Assembly: GCA_030686995.1 (NCBI GenBank)
Contig: CM060695.1
Location: forward strand, 100,406,871 to 100,470,870
DNA length: 64,000 nt
From: Artemisia argyi
Lineage: Eukaryota > Streptophyta > Magnoliopsida > Asterales > Asteraceae
Direction of reading: 5' to 3'
The notes below the pieces were generated by a model that had not been told where the DNA came from, did no database searches, and saw nothing but the letters and a program-made list of their open reading frames with translations. Position numbers and translations under genes: made by a program. Below are positions 48,928 to 60,298 of the stretch, in pieces. Position 1 is the stretch's first letter, and every line of letters starts with the position of its first letter.

Positions 48928-51711
48928 TCAAGCTTTTGACTTTGAACGAGATCTCAAGTACTTAAAGGCTACCTTGGAAAACTGGGTAATTGAGAAAAAC
49001 ATTTGCATGAATGCACGACTCTTCACAATGTTTTCCTGTATTGTCCTAGCTCTTCTAGCTACCACTGGTCCTGCTGGTTCGGGTTTCATTTGGACCACCA
49101 CCTGCATCGATGCTAAACAAGTAAAGATGATGTAAAAAACTCAGGCTCCCAAGCAATTGAGTAAAACAAGAGGTGCAAAAATGTGGGCTGGTTTGATAAG
49201 GGGTTAAAATAAGGTTCTCAATGAAAGCGGTCCTTTTTAGTGCGGGTCAAAACAGGCCATGTCAGTGTGCATTATTTTAAGATAAGTTATTAAGGTGCCC
49301 AGGGACGGAACTTGCTAACTTAAAAAGTATTTATTTTAGGGGGGGCCGATATACACCACGCTGAAAATTTTGTATTAAAAATGACTAAAACTATATATAA
49401 AAAGGTATAAAATGTACATAGGGTCATTTTTTTTTTTTTTTTTGGGGGAGGTGGGGGGGGGGGGGGGGGCACAGCCCCCCTAGGTCCCTTCTAAGTTCCG
49501 TCCATGAAGGCGCCAATCAGAATTCCGAAAAAAATGCCGTTACAACTATAATCTAAATATTTGAATAAAACCACTTAAAAGGTTATCTGTACTATAATAT
49601 GATACAGACTCGCGGGCAACTTTCAACCCATTTGACCCGTTAATCCACTCATTCATTAATAGATGGGTCGAAATTCCCATCTCACGTAAAAAAATGATAT
49701 ATTACTAACCTGATGGATTCATGTTTGTTAATCTGCGCAATCTTTCCTCAGCCAAACGAACAGCACGGGTGGAGCTTTTAACACCTTGGGTTATCTCCTG
49801 GCTGCAAACATATTTAATCCATGTACTGATGTGAATAATCAGTGTTAAGTAAAATCAGTGAAATAGAATAGAAGGTTCTGGAGAAATTTGCTAACCCTAA
49901 ATCACTTAGCTCCATTGTTAGGTCACTGATCTCCATTCCTGACAAACGAACAGCAGCCATAGTGTCAGGGAGCTCCTCCCTAGTAACATCAAGCAGTTTT
50001 TCAAGAGATTCTGCAGCCCTTTTGAAAGCCTTCAGCAAGAGTAACAAGAGTGTGATTGGTCAACATGGTGAAACTAAAACAGATACTATTATGATGCTAG
50101 TGGTAAATGATTATATACAGCAAAATACATGTTTATAATTCAAATTACTAACCAGAAGGGTAGGGATTGCAGATAAGAAAAGCCATGTAGCTGAAACTGC
50201 TGTCTGAAGAGGAATTTTAAGTCAGTATGGTATTTTCTTAGATTGTGTTAATTAGATAACTTAATCACGAACATTTGAGGTATTTTTGTGATAGAATTAT
50301 AGAAATACGCCCAGAAAACAAAGCCACGCCATAACTCAAACCCTGAAAGCATAAGGAAATCAAATATATGCAAGAACTTTTGTGCTACATCTGAATCAGC
50401 AGCAAAAGATGAATATGTGCAGCATTTTCAACTTAACTACATGCCAAACGATATTTACCGTGCTTGTTTGGTGAAAGAACATCGAAAGTATCCCACTCAT
50501 GGTGACCTAATTATCCTCATGGAAGAATGCAACACAAAAGTTCAAGAAAGAAACTATATATATCGAAATTCCTTGCTCTTTCCTTCCAACTTCCATAAAA
50601 TCCTTTTCTAATAATAAAATGCAATGTACAGTCAGCAAGATATCTCAACTTGCTACTGCTAGTCGTAGTCTTGGAATTGAATTAAGGATTACCTCTTTCC
50701 GTGAGTATTAAGTGCACAACCTACGAGTTCTCTTTAAGAAGATTTATCATATTAAATCTCACTAGTACTATACATTCAATCTTACCTACCCACGTTCCCA
50801 CAAGCTTCAAGTTGTCAACATCATAGACAAAAACGACAATGGCTCATTTGATAATCAACAAACACACCAATTTCAGCTAAACGTTTAGCAAAGAAATGAG
50901 AACTAGACTACTTTGAACCTAGTAACAAGTACTTTCAAAAGCACCACTCATGAAATTGATTCTTATAGCGTCTAGGCTATTGTAAAGGTTAGTTTCACAT
51001 ATTTCCAAACAAAGAAATTTATTTTGCACTTTAAAAATCAGTTAGGATTCTAATATACTAAATTAGACTTTATAAGAATTATTACTAACCAATACAGTAA
51101 TTATTAGTAAACAATTATAGCCAAATTCACATCAGAGTCAACCAAAATGTAGATCATTTACAACTTATTATAATATACCACTTTTTAAAATTTCTAATAT
51201 CCAGCACAAAGTAGCAAAACTAGACCAATAAAAATTTTAATAGAAAATTGGAGGTCATTAGTAGCCTAAATACTAAACACCCAAGACCTACCATTTTCCC
51301 ATTCAGTAGCCAAACACTATGGTCTAATTATTCGTGTTTCGCATCACAATTCATGCAACAATCAGATAATCTACCTTATCATGTAATTCCAAAGACCCTC
51401 ATAATAAGCCCTAAAAAAATAATATGTATTTTCTTTAAACATAAATTTCATAAAAAATGAAATGAAATACATAAGACTGCACAAGGGATGAAATTGAGAA
51501 CGATGACGTGGAGTTGTGTAAGACTCCATTGCGTGAACAACCTTGGAGATTGTACAGAGGAGGTATAAATAGTTGAAGAAGGTTCGAACAATGTCGTTTT
51601 AGCTGAATATGAAGAGAGTCCCATATTATGAAGTTTTTTTACGGCTGTGGTTAAAAGGAGAGAGAGTGACGATGTTGCAGGAGAGTTGTTAACCGGAATT
51701 GTGGGTGACAA
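48928..51711 (-). CDS. Small single-pass membrane protein, probably plastid; function unknown
   Basis: Five exons: 51478-51711, 50153-50203, 49896-50029, 49710-49801, 48928-49112, with all phases compatible, giving 231 residues and a TGA stop. Residues 1-60 are Ser/Thr-rich with few acidic residues, like a chloroplast transit peptide. The hydrophobic stretch around LHVIVLNFIPCATAVSATWL and FLSAIPTLL (about 67-95) predicts one long membrane segment. Then come AAESLEKLLDVTREELPDTM, VRLSGMEISDLTMELSDLGQ and EITQGVKSSTRAVRLAEERL, which look like a DUF948-style amphipathic coiled region. The C-terminus is basic (YLRSRSKSKA). I recognise this as a conserved plant protein, but not its function. Introns 1 and 4 are long; intron 4 contains an hAT MITE. 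The first exon is duplicated upstream at 54454-54699. Confidence 0.87.
49165..49690. repeat. Dispersed repeat in intron 4, interrupted by an hAT MITE
   Basis: The flanks of the MITE contain gtgggctggtttgataaggg and gtcaaaacaggcc on the left, and gggcaactttcaaccca with tttgacccgttaatccac on the right. The same landmarks in the same order occur in a copine intron (918-1200). The repeat therefore predates the MITE. Confidence 0.5.
49300..49506. mobile_element. hAT-type MITE in intron 4 of the membrane-protein gene
   Basis: The ends are CAGGGACGGAACTTGCTAA and the complement of TTCTAAGTTCCGTCCATG. The 8-bp flanks are aaggtgcc (49292-49299) and aaggcgcc (49507-49514), one mismatch. Like the element at 45481 it has a long G run (about 49451-49470) followed by cacagcccccc, so the two belong to related families. 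It leaves the splice sites untouched. Confidence 0.87.
50465..50690 (-). repeat. Intron 1 segment duplicated at about 53700-53910
   Basis: This part of intron 1 (gtgaaagaacatcgaaagta, caagaaagaaactatatata, tagtcttggaatt) recurs at about 53707-53909 with substitutions and indels. Together with the copied first exon it shows that a block of this gene was duplicated in tandem. Confidence 0.82.
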
Positions 51712-51868
51712 TTGGGTGTATATTTAGCCGATGCATGCTTTTATTTGTAGACAAACCGTTTACTCCTTATAAGACCAAATCGAGTTACATATTTTCGCTA
51801 CATACGAAATTTGTGCACTAGTTTTAATTTAATAGAAATTTGAGGTTTGCTAATCATCGTCTAGAATT

Positions 51869-53532
51869 TATTTTTTATTTTTATTTTTATTTTTGTTCTT
51901 TTTCTTTGTGAAACAGTTAACATACATTATCACAAAAACAGTTAAACATATATTATCACAAAAAAGAGTACAAAGTATAATGCCACCGAACTGCATAAAG
52001 GACATTCCCCAGTGTGACAGTCACAGACTCTAAATATCATTCAGAACTAATTCAAACAATCTCCAACTGTTACATTCTGAAACTATTCCTACCTAGCTTA
52101 TTTCATACTAAAACCAAACACTCACCCATGCTTTTTCTCATTACAGATTCTGTCATTTTCCAGTAGCAACAATAAGATTTCCAATATTCTACTCCCTTTA
52201 ACACTCCATCATGGATAGAAAACCAATCAAAATCATGGAATCACAACCAAAGACCAAACAATAGCAGTTTCCACTCCCCACTATAATCACTTATTCTCAG
52301 TAGAATGGCATTCTCATATAAAGGCTTCAGCTTCAACTCAGAAAGGACCCCCCCCCCCCCCCCCCCCCCCCCCGCGTTAATCATCCAAACCCCCTTATAA
52401 CTCTCCACCATGGATAAAAGACCAACTCAAAACATGGCAGAAGCAACCAAAGACTAAAACATAGCAGCCTCCAAGGCTCACTATTTTCAGTAGAATGATT
52501 ATCAACCAGTTAAAAGTTATCTTTATCCGGGATCTCTTTTTCATAGTGTGGCCTACATTTCCTTTAACCAATAAGTACTGACCAAAGGCCAAGACATAAC
52601 AGCATTCCATGCTCATTATTCTCAGTAGAATGGCAGACTCATAGAAAGGCTTCACCCACACCACAAAAAAGACACCCTTCCCCTCCTTAATCAACCAAAC
52701 CCACATACCTTCAAATATCATAACCTTAAGCAAGTAGTCCCATCTTTCATGACTCACTAGCCTTAAGGCTATATCAAACAAACATCCTCTTACACACATA
52801 ACAATTTCGTATTTTACCCATTTTAGCCCCCATACAGAAGCAGCTTTATACACTGCCTTTGAATTCCTAACTCTAAACTCATGAGTTTTAACTTGACAGG
52901 ATTATCTTGACTAAATCCTCAGTTTCCTGAACTCATTCCTAAAGAGCCAAACATAATAAGTTGTTGCTGCTACAACCAATCTATTAATGATGCTCCATAC
53001 ATTGTTCTTGAAAGGGTAGATAAAGAGATTACTAATAATCTCTGTAAAATCATTTGGCAACCCTCTAAACAACAGCTTTTCCTTCAACTTACACCACACT
53101 CCTTGAGTATATTCACATTGGAAGAATAAATGAGCATGTGAATCCACACACTTCTTACAGAATGCACACTGATAATTTCCATTTGGTTGCCATACTAGTA
53201 TTCTATCCTGTGTCAATAACCTCCCCTGAACTGCCAACCATAAAACAAAAGCTTGCCTAGGGTTAAACTGTGCCTAGGGTTAAACTGAGAGTACCAAACT
53301 ACATGATGCCACTCAACTATAGGTGTATTTTCTTTAAATCAAGCCATGCTTCTTTGGTAGAAAAAACGACCTTATTATTATCATTAGTGACCCATAATAC
53401 CTCATCTTCTTTCTCTGCAATCAAGGAAGGGACAACAATGGCTGGGTACTTGTTAAGCCAAACACTAGGCCACTTCCATACATCTTCCACCACCATATCA
53501 GCAACACACAACTTATCATCTAATCTTTCCTC
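51869..53532 (-). mobile_element. 5'-truncated LINE with 16-bp target duplication
   Basis: Perfect direct repeats atcatcgtctagaatt flank the insert at 51853-51868 and 53533-53548. The left end on plus is ta followed by attttt repeats, meaning an A-rich 3' tail for a minus-strand LINE. The right part codes for a reverse-transcriptase zinc-binding region. A C26 run lies at 52348-52373, within short repeats built on tattctcagtagaatggcag. The structure fits target-primed reverse transcription with 5' truncation. Confidence 0.92.
52911..53511 (-). pseudogene. LINE zinc-binding (zf-RVT) region, frame-shifted
   Basis: The upstream part has VEDVWKWPSVWLNKYPAIVV and NNKVVFSTKEAWLDL. The downstream part has MAVQGRLLTQDRILVWQPNG and YQCAFCKKCVDSHAHLFFQC, the zf-RVT signature with paired Cys and a His, followed by NRLVVAATTYYVWLFRNEF. 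The parts are in different frames because 17 bp (tgcctagggttaaactg) are duplicated in tandem at 53254-53287. Removing one copy restores the family's FNPRQAF junction. Confidence 0.87.
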
Positions 53533-53548
53533 ATCATCGTCTAGAATT

Positions 53549-54699
53549 CAACTTCAGCATTTCTAGAAATGCAAACTCAAACGTGGGGGGGAATCCACGA
53601 AAAGGCCCTCCAACTATCTCATTCCTATCAAGATACAGATGGTTAGGTTTTTCTGAAGCATCGTCCGTGTACAACTAGCCAAGATTGACGCGCAGCGTAG
53701 CTGTTTAGTGAAAGAACACCGAAAGTATCGCACTTATGGTGACGTAAATATACTTAAGGAAGAATGGAATACAAGAGTTGAAGAAAGAAACTACATATAT
53801 GGAATATCCTTGCTCCTTCCTTCCAACATCCATCAAAATCAACTTTTAAATACTCAAATGCAATGTGCACTAGTTATCAACATGTTTCCACTTAGTCTTG
53901 GAATTTAATAAGAGATGCAAGACAACAAACTTATGAATCAGTTCCATCTTTGGTAAAGAGCAAGTGCAGTTATCAACACCTCTTTCCATCCATATTTCAA
54001 TCTTCCCTACCTACAAGTTTATACATCATAGCGATCCGTACTATCACCCATGTCAGCTAAACCATATTCGCAAAAATATGAAAACTACAAACTGTTTCTT
54101 TATCCAGCACCACATGCTTATAGACTCTAGAATATCATAAGTCAGAGTTGTACTTGTGAGCGGCAAATACATAAAAAAAAATGTTTTAGTTTTTGAGAGT
54201 TGCAGTTGAATATGTCAAGTTAAGTCCATGATAGATAATCTGTCTGTTTTGATTTTGAAGTTGGTTAATTTATTTCGACACAAACTTTTTAGTGACAAGT
54301 AAACTTGGTATTGAAAATCCTTAAAAAGTAAATTGTTATGACCAAATTTAATTAAAGAAAGAATAAGAGTGATGTGACAAGTAGCCTAAATAAATAATAA
54401 TCACTTGGAACATATAGTAGTAGTGAATAGAAGAAGATGAAATGAAAGACTACCGCACAAGCGATGAAATTGAGAGCGATGACGTGGCGTTGGGTGAGAT
54501 TCCAATGCGTAACAGACGGTGGAGAATGTACGGATGAAGTATAAATAGTGTTGGTTGAATTTGAAGCGAGGCAGAGAATGGGGAGTCTTTTACGGTGGTG
54601 GTTGTTGGATGAACGGAAGTGTTGTTGCTGGATGGGATTGTGGGTGTGCCTGTGTGGGATTGGGTGGAGGAGGTTTAGTGAACAACTGCTGCTCATCAT
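53549..54699 (-). pseudogene. Partial duplicate of the membrane-protein gene: exon 1 and part of intron 1
   Basis: The exon at 54454-54699 encodes 82 residues, starting MMSSSCSLNLLHPIPHRHTH and ending HWNLTQRHVIALNFIACA. The other copy ends QWSLTQLHVIVLNFIPCA. Its donor (gcg|gtagtc) is in the same phase as the other exon 1 (gca|gtctta). A transit-peptide-like N-terminus with RLPILCLAS is better developed than in the copy at 51711. Homology continues through about 53707-53909 in intron 1, but no exons 2-5 follow before 53549. It is a gene fragment, or an alternative first exon of the gene downstream; both would transcribe leftward. Confidence 0.75.
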
Positions 54700-54955
54700 T
54701 CTTTCTTCTTTGGGATCACCGGAGAATCAATTTCAATGTCTCTTACTCATACTTGTAAACCTCAACTTGGTATCGGTAGGGGTGTTCATTGTTCGGCTAA
54801 TACTCGAATAAATGGAAAATCGAAACCCACCCAAACAAAAAATAACCGACCATACTTGTGACCGAATCGAATTTGCCAAAAATGAAACCAATCAAATTAT
54901 ATATATTCGGTTTTCAATTTAGTTATATATACATATAGTGAAGCGTTCAAATGAG

Positions 54956-55000
<45 letters not shown>

Positions 55001-55768
55001 ACATAAGAAGACATCTGAACCATTGGATCAAATCGGAATGGCATTTTTGTAAAATTTACCCAAAATTATAGGGGTCTAACTGAAACATTATCATTTGCTT
55101 CTCTCTCTGTAAACAAAACACACATGTACACACCTTAAAACACACACAAGCACACACACCAACCGCACCTCATCTTTATCTCACCGGTTATTAATCACAC
55201 TCCAACTTCATCTCGCCGGTTATTAACAGCCATCTCCGTCATCTCTTCGCCATCAACAATCTCTGGCGTTTACCACGGCGTTGACTTTTGTAATCGATTG
55301 TTTTCCGATTCAATTAAAATAAACTTTTAACTTTTTAATAATCTTTTCATGACAAATTCGTTTGTTAATCATTTGGAGCAATCTTCTGTGGATTTAAATG
55401 CTAATATTGGTACTTGTTTTCAACTAATTAATGTTTTTACTGTTTGTAGTTATAAAATATGTGTTTTGTACTCTGTATCTATTGCGTCACATGTCAATAT
55501 GTTATATGATGCTCTATGTAATTAACTGATTAGATATGTCGCCTTTTTGTTTTGATTTTAGTTGAAATTTAGTGTTCGGTTAGTTGTAATCCTAATTTAC
55601 GGCGTTTACTGTGGTATCCAGTTAGTTTTTTTCTTTTAGGCATTATTGACATTACTGTGACGGGGTATCCAGTTAGTTTAAACTGAATGCACTTCAAAAT
55701 TAATATCGAAAAATGTTGATTTGGTAGGGGCTTCTCACTTGAATCCGCCAAAATTGATATCTTCATAT
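54700..55768. other. Repeat-rich stretch with possible Mutator-like 5' end
   Basis: A T38 run lies at 54959-54996. Just before it, gtgaagcgttcaaatgagga resembles ends of plant Mutator-like elements, and the following tgaaccattggatcaaatc resembles their subterminal sequence. From 55343 an ATG frame reads MTNSFVNHLEQSSVDLNANI followed by gtacttg, reminiscent of the first exon of FAR1-type proteins. No matching second terminus or further exons were found. Confidence 0.3.
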
Positions 55769-55850
55769 GTGAAGATATTAGGTGTCGAATACCTTCACAT
55801 GTGAAGAAATTAGGTATCGAATACCTTCACATGTGCAGAAATTAGCTAAG
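55769..55850. repeat. 32-bp tandem repeat, about 2.5 units
   Basis: Units starting gtgaagatattaggtgtcga (55769) and gtgaagaaattaggtatcga (55801) are followed by a partial unit (gtgcagaaattag). Each contains cttcacatgtgaag, a palindrome at the unit joins. Confidence 0.8.
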
Positions 55851-55998
55851 TTGTTTTTCACATCCTACACTATATAATAGGCTTACCATGCCACATCACA
55901 AACCTCAAACATATGACACCTAATCGCCACATATTCAACACTATGCCATGTCATTTCCTACATGGCACACACTTTTCATTCATGAATTGAATATTTTT

Positions 55999-56090
55999 AA
56001 AAAAAACTTGAACCAAATGGGACTCGAACCCATGACCTCTTGAACAAGAAACAAACACTCAACCACTAGAGCACTTGAGTGTTTGTGTTA
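55999..56090 (-). ncRNA. tRNA-like sequence, probably SINE head or tRNA relic
   Basis: On the minus strand, gctctagtggttgag resembles an A box. About 40 bp on, atgggttcgagtcccat is a perfect T-arm and B box. It ends in ggttcaag and T8, a potential RNA polymerase III terminator. The D-arm region does not give a convincing cloverleaf and no target duplication was found. I regard it as a tRNA-derived repeat, not a working tRNA. Confidence 0.5.
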
Positions 56091-56840
56091 AAAGTTTGAA
56101 AACAAAATATACATGTTTTAAATCGCATCCATAAATGAGTTATATCTACATTATGATCAACATTAGTCAAACACTTTGTAACTGACTCCCATTTCACACG
56201 CATTTTAAAAAAAAAAATCCACAAATCACGCACATTTTCTAAAAATTTATATCAATCACAGCTCATGATATTCAAATCAACCAACAAACCTTAATCTTCA
56301 AATCAATCTTTGGAAAATCACCCCTCACCTTTGATTCACAATAGCCTAAGTCTTTGATGTGCTCAACTCAACCATTAATCCCGCAGTAAGAATCCTAAAA
56401 ATTCCATCAATCAGGTATGTCTTTTCGACTTTGAACAAATAATATTATTGTGTATCTTTTTATTGTAAAGGAATCGCTGTTTTTATTTGATTCTATTTAG
56501 GTTTATGGTTGAATAATAAAACATTAGTATCCAAATTATGATTCATGTTCATTGTCTGATGTGTTTCTGCTGCTGCTGCTTCAAGGTATGCTTGATCTTT
56601 AACTGAATTGAAACATCTTTGTTATTGGAATTTTTGCATACAAAGTTTTTGATGAAATGCCAATATAGTTTTGAGGTTCTCAGTTATACTCACTTTTTTG
56701 GAAATTTAATCGTTTTTGTAGTTACAATATTTTGAACGTCATATAATTGTTATATTCTCAGGAGTCGTTTATATGAGTGATCTTTTGTCTACGACGATAT
56801 TAAGTATGTCGGTATTGTCTTATGTAGAAATCACTAGAAC
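56091..56840. other. Intergenic, nothing recognised
   Basis: AT-rich DNA with a short (tgc)n run near 56567-56580. No gene or mobile element with clear ends is visible. Confidence 0.5.
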
Positions 56841-56850
56841 CTGATTTCTA

Positions 56851-57145
56851 GAGGGAATTGCAAAAATCGTCCCTAAACTTTGGTCAATTTGCATGTTTTG
56901 TCCCAGAACTGTTGAAACTGCAAAAATCGTCCCTGTGGCAAACTTTTGGGGCAAATATCGTCCTTTTGGGGCATATATCGTCCCAAATTGGTCAAACTTT
57001 AGGGACGATACATGCACACGGACCAAACTTTAGGGACGACACATGCACACGGGCGAAACTTTAGGGACGATCCTTGCAGTTTTGAAATTTGTAAGACGAA
57101 ATATGCAAATTGGTCAAACTTTAGGGACGATTTTTGCAATTTACT
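56851..57145. mobile_element. Mutator-type MITE with 10-bp target duplication
   Basis: The left end GGGAATTGCAAAAATCGTCC and the complement of the right end (AGTAAATTGCAAAAATCGTC) form an inverted repeat of about 50 bp that continues through tttggtcaatttgca. The 10-bp direct repeat ctgatttcta lies at 56841-56850 and 57146-57155. The interior has several copies of aactttagggacgat. The length and 9-11-bp duplication class fit a Mutator-like MITE. Confidence 0.82.
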
Positions 57146-57159
57146 CTGATTTCTACAAA

Positions 57160-58647
57160 GGAGTGTGTGATTCACAGCTCATAAGAGTGTTTGGTTACAC
57201 ATGACAGGTTACATTTTATTTGTTTGTATATCTCGGTACACAATCTTTTAATTCTTTCAACTAATTTATATTTTTTGGTCATCTGCAATGAAGCCTTCCC
57301 GTGTTTAATTCACAGCTCATAAGACGGTGTAGGTACAATTAGCTTAGTCGATGTAGTTATATAGTTGTGCTCTCTCTATATGATTTATGGTGATTGTCTC
57401 TTTTTTTCAGATGTGTGTATTCACTATTCAACATGCGATTAACAGTTTGTTCTTATTCTCTCCACCATCTTTACGGAAGCATCGCAATGCTGGCTACAAA
57501 CACAAGGTACGATCCCATTTAATCTGAGTTTTGGATGAAATGATACAAGTAATCAAACAATGTTCTTGACGTCTGATAAGTTTGGAGGTTTGCCCCACAA
57601 GACATTAATATTACAATCATATTTTTGCTACCTTGTGGATTTGTAGATTCAGCTAGGTGAAGACATGATTTGGATCGGCTTTTCCTTTAATTTTTCAATG
57701 CAAATTTCATCTTCTCTCCAATCCATTCAATAAAAACAACCCCATGTATCTAAACCACACAAGTATTTTGTAAGTTGATTTATCTTTTTAACAAACATAC
57801 TAAACTACTTATAACATTTGTTGAGTTATTCATTTATAGAAGATAGTGTCATGACACATTGCTCATTGTATCTTTTGACTCATTACAGAAATTCATAACT
57901 GCCACTCTGCTAAAGAATTATGATGAATTCGCATAGAGAAAGTCCAGCCTTGCTATACAAGTTGGAGCACAATTGACTACTGTAAGTTTTCACTATCATT
58001 TTCTTTAACTAAACTCAATATGTTGGTTGTAGTCGATTTAGTTAACATAATAAAAGTTGTTAGTGAAACGGCTTTAGCGGTGACTGGAGTAAACTATAAA
58101 GAAATGATTATTTTAGGATTAACTTTTGTAGCGTAGTAATAAAAAGTATGAACTATTTGTCAAGGTGAGACATAACAAAAAGTGTTTTCGCCATATCACT
58201 ATGTCTTTATAATAGGAGTTGCTGGCTTGCAGTACACAGAATTGATATAAAATTTAATTATTGTGGATCGCTGAATGAGGAAAGACATGGTATTGTGGCG
58301 GGTGAATGCTACACAAAAGATGGCCGGTAAATAAACGAAACAATTTTTATAGCATTTTCGTTGGTCAAAATTATATCAATTCTTTTAAATTAAATGTTTA
58401 GTTCATATTTATAAGCTTCCATTACCTTATTTAGCCTATTTTGAATCATTTTCAAGTATCATTGGGTTACTTATAAAAAGTAAAGTATGAGTCTTTATTG
58501 AGTTTGTTTCTACTGATATGATGAATCACTAATGATTTCTTTCAACATGTATTTTACAGGACAAGTTCAATGCTGAAGACGAAAGCGTGACGATGAAAGA
58601 ATTATCAAGCTACATGGTTTGGCCCTTAAGTTGAACCAATACGTTCT
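57160..58647. other. Intergenic, no confident gene
   Basis: Short protein-like pieces occur, for example near 58259-58318 (NYCGSLNEERHGIVAGECYT), but no set of exons can be joined. It may contain decayed gene fragments carried by a transposon. Confidence 0.4.
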
Positions 58648-59530
58648 TGTTGGGTCACTGAATTCCCCAAATCTTCTAACAAGGATTTGAACGTAAAATC
58701 CCCTAAGTGTAAACAAGTCACTGAGTGAACAGTAACTCAGTGAGTCACCTTCAGGGAGCTAAGACCGAGCCTGAGACGAAAGGTTCTCCATTCAGTGAGG
58801 CGGAACTCAGTGAAGTGTGATCTAGCCAAGAAGAAGGTGATGGGTTCAGTGAGGATGACAATAACTCACTGAACCCCATGACTCCTCAACAACTTAATCG
58901 TACTGAAGACTGATGACATGAAGACTGAAGTTTTGGCGGGACTGGGCGGGAAAGTCTGAGCTGCTTTATTAAAGTGCTTTATCACTTTAATGTCAAACTT
59001 TCCCCAAATGGTTAAAACCAGTCTGTCATCAGAAAGTGCCTTTTGGATCTAACTCAATGAAGGTTCCTTGCCAGAAGAATAATATCTTTCAAGATATTGT
59101 TAAGGAAGCTTTAGGTCCAATGTATATTTAGTTGTTCTATACTTGTGTATAAATAGGAAGCAAATGTGAGGAGTAAAAGTTGACAAGTTTGTGCAATTAA
59201 TGCAAAGCATTCACAAACCACTTTACTCCTCCAAAGAACAACACAAGCCCCTGAGATAGCTCAGTGGGTAATTTAAGTTGTCACTCAACTTAGTTGAGTT
59301 TAGTGAGGAGTCCATACAATACTTGTCAATTCAACCCCAAGTGTTATTCCGCAAACACTTGGGTACGATTCTTTTGATTAACTTCTAATAAAGAATTAAA
59401 CGTTGGAAAATATTGTCTCTTATCTTTACGTTACTTTATTGTTAATCATTTTATACATCTTTGTTTAAAGTCATACAACTTGGTTACTTTAGCTTCTTAG
59501 TTACTGTTAATCAAGTAAAAGGGACCAACA
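58648..59530 (+). repeat. 5' LTR of copia element
   Basis: It starts TGTTGGGTCACTGAATT and ends AAGGGACCAACA, with inverted TGTTGG/CCAACA termini, 883 bp. The only partner LTR would be outside the window, so the left border is inferred from the terminal motif. It contains many short cactga and agtgag motifs. Confidence 0.82.
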
Positions 59531-59532
59531 AG

Positions 59533-59543
59533 TGGTATCAGAG
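59533..59543 (+). other. Primer-binding site of copia element
   Basis: TGGTATCAGAG, complementary to initiator Met-tRNA, lies two bases after the LTR end. Confidence 0.92.
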
Positions 59544-59617
59544 TCTATGATTTGTAAAACTTAAACCTGTTTTCAAAAATTTAAGAGTGCTCAAGTTTTT
59601 AAAATCAAGATCCCACT

Positions 59618-60298
59618 ATGACTGACATAGATGTTCCCCAGCTTGTTGATAAAAAGGGTGGAAGTTATTCAGCAACTGCCCCTCGACTTGAAGCTGGCAA
59701 ATTTAATAAGTGGAAAAAGCAAATGCTTTGCTACTTAACTGGGATGGAACCTTATTACATCAAATTGATTAATGAGGGTCCATATGTCCCAACAACTGCC
59801 CAAGGTTTAATCAAACCTGAAGCTCAGTGGACCCCAGATGAAAGGAGGGTGGTCAATCAAGACCAGCGCCTGAAAAGCATCATTATATCATGCCTTCCTG
59901 ATGATATAATGGAATCAGTGATCAACTGTCCCACTGCCCAGCAGACATGGACTGACCTGGTTCATAGCTATGAAGGGCCTTCTGATACCAAAGAGAATAG
60001 AATCATGGACCTGAAGCTTGAATTCAATACCTTCAGGGCCAAGGATTCTGAAAGTCTCTCTGAGACATATACTCGGTATAAGACCCTCCTGAATGAGCTG
60101 ACCAATGATGGTGTTATACTGTCAAAACATGAAATCAATGTTGGTTTTGTCAACAGTCTCCCTGAGAAGTGGTTAAACTTCTCTCAGGGATTGAGAAATG
60201 CAAACCACATTCAGAACCTTGAGCTCCCTGCCATCTATGGGAAGTTTGTCTATGAAGACAATCTTATCACCAGGAGATACCCTGGTAAAGCTCAGTAG
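59618..60298 (+). CDS. Copia gag, N-terminal part (UBN2-type)
   Basis: The 226-residue frame starts MTDIDVPQLVDKKGGSYSAT. It has the copia gag (UBN2) pattern: FNKWKKQMLCYLTGMEPYYI, WTPDERRVVNQDQRLKSIII, TAQQTWTDLVHSYEGPSDTK and ETYTRYKTLLNELTNDGV. Gag forms the virus-like particle. It ends at a TAG directly after Gln; the next frame continues in the same phase after the stop, so the two were one gag. The stop may be a C-to-T change in a CAG codon or a readthrough site. Confidence 0.92.
   Translation: MTDIDVPQLVDKKGGSYSATAPRLEAGKFNKWKKQMLCYLTGMEPYYIKLINEGPYVPTTAQGLIKPEAQWTPDERRVVNQDQRLKSIIISCLPDDIMESVINCPTAQQTWTDLVHSYEGPSDTKENRIMDLKLEFNTFRAKDSESLSETYTRYKTLLNELTNDGVILSKHEINVGFVNSLPEKWLNFSQGLRNANHIQNLELPAIYGKFVYEDNLITRRYPGKAQ

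Noticed and set aside
55999..56090. Functional tRNA gene
   Set aside because: The B box and T arm are good, but the D-arm and anticodon regions do not fold convincingly; scored as tRNA-like.
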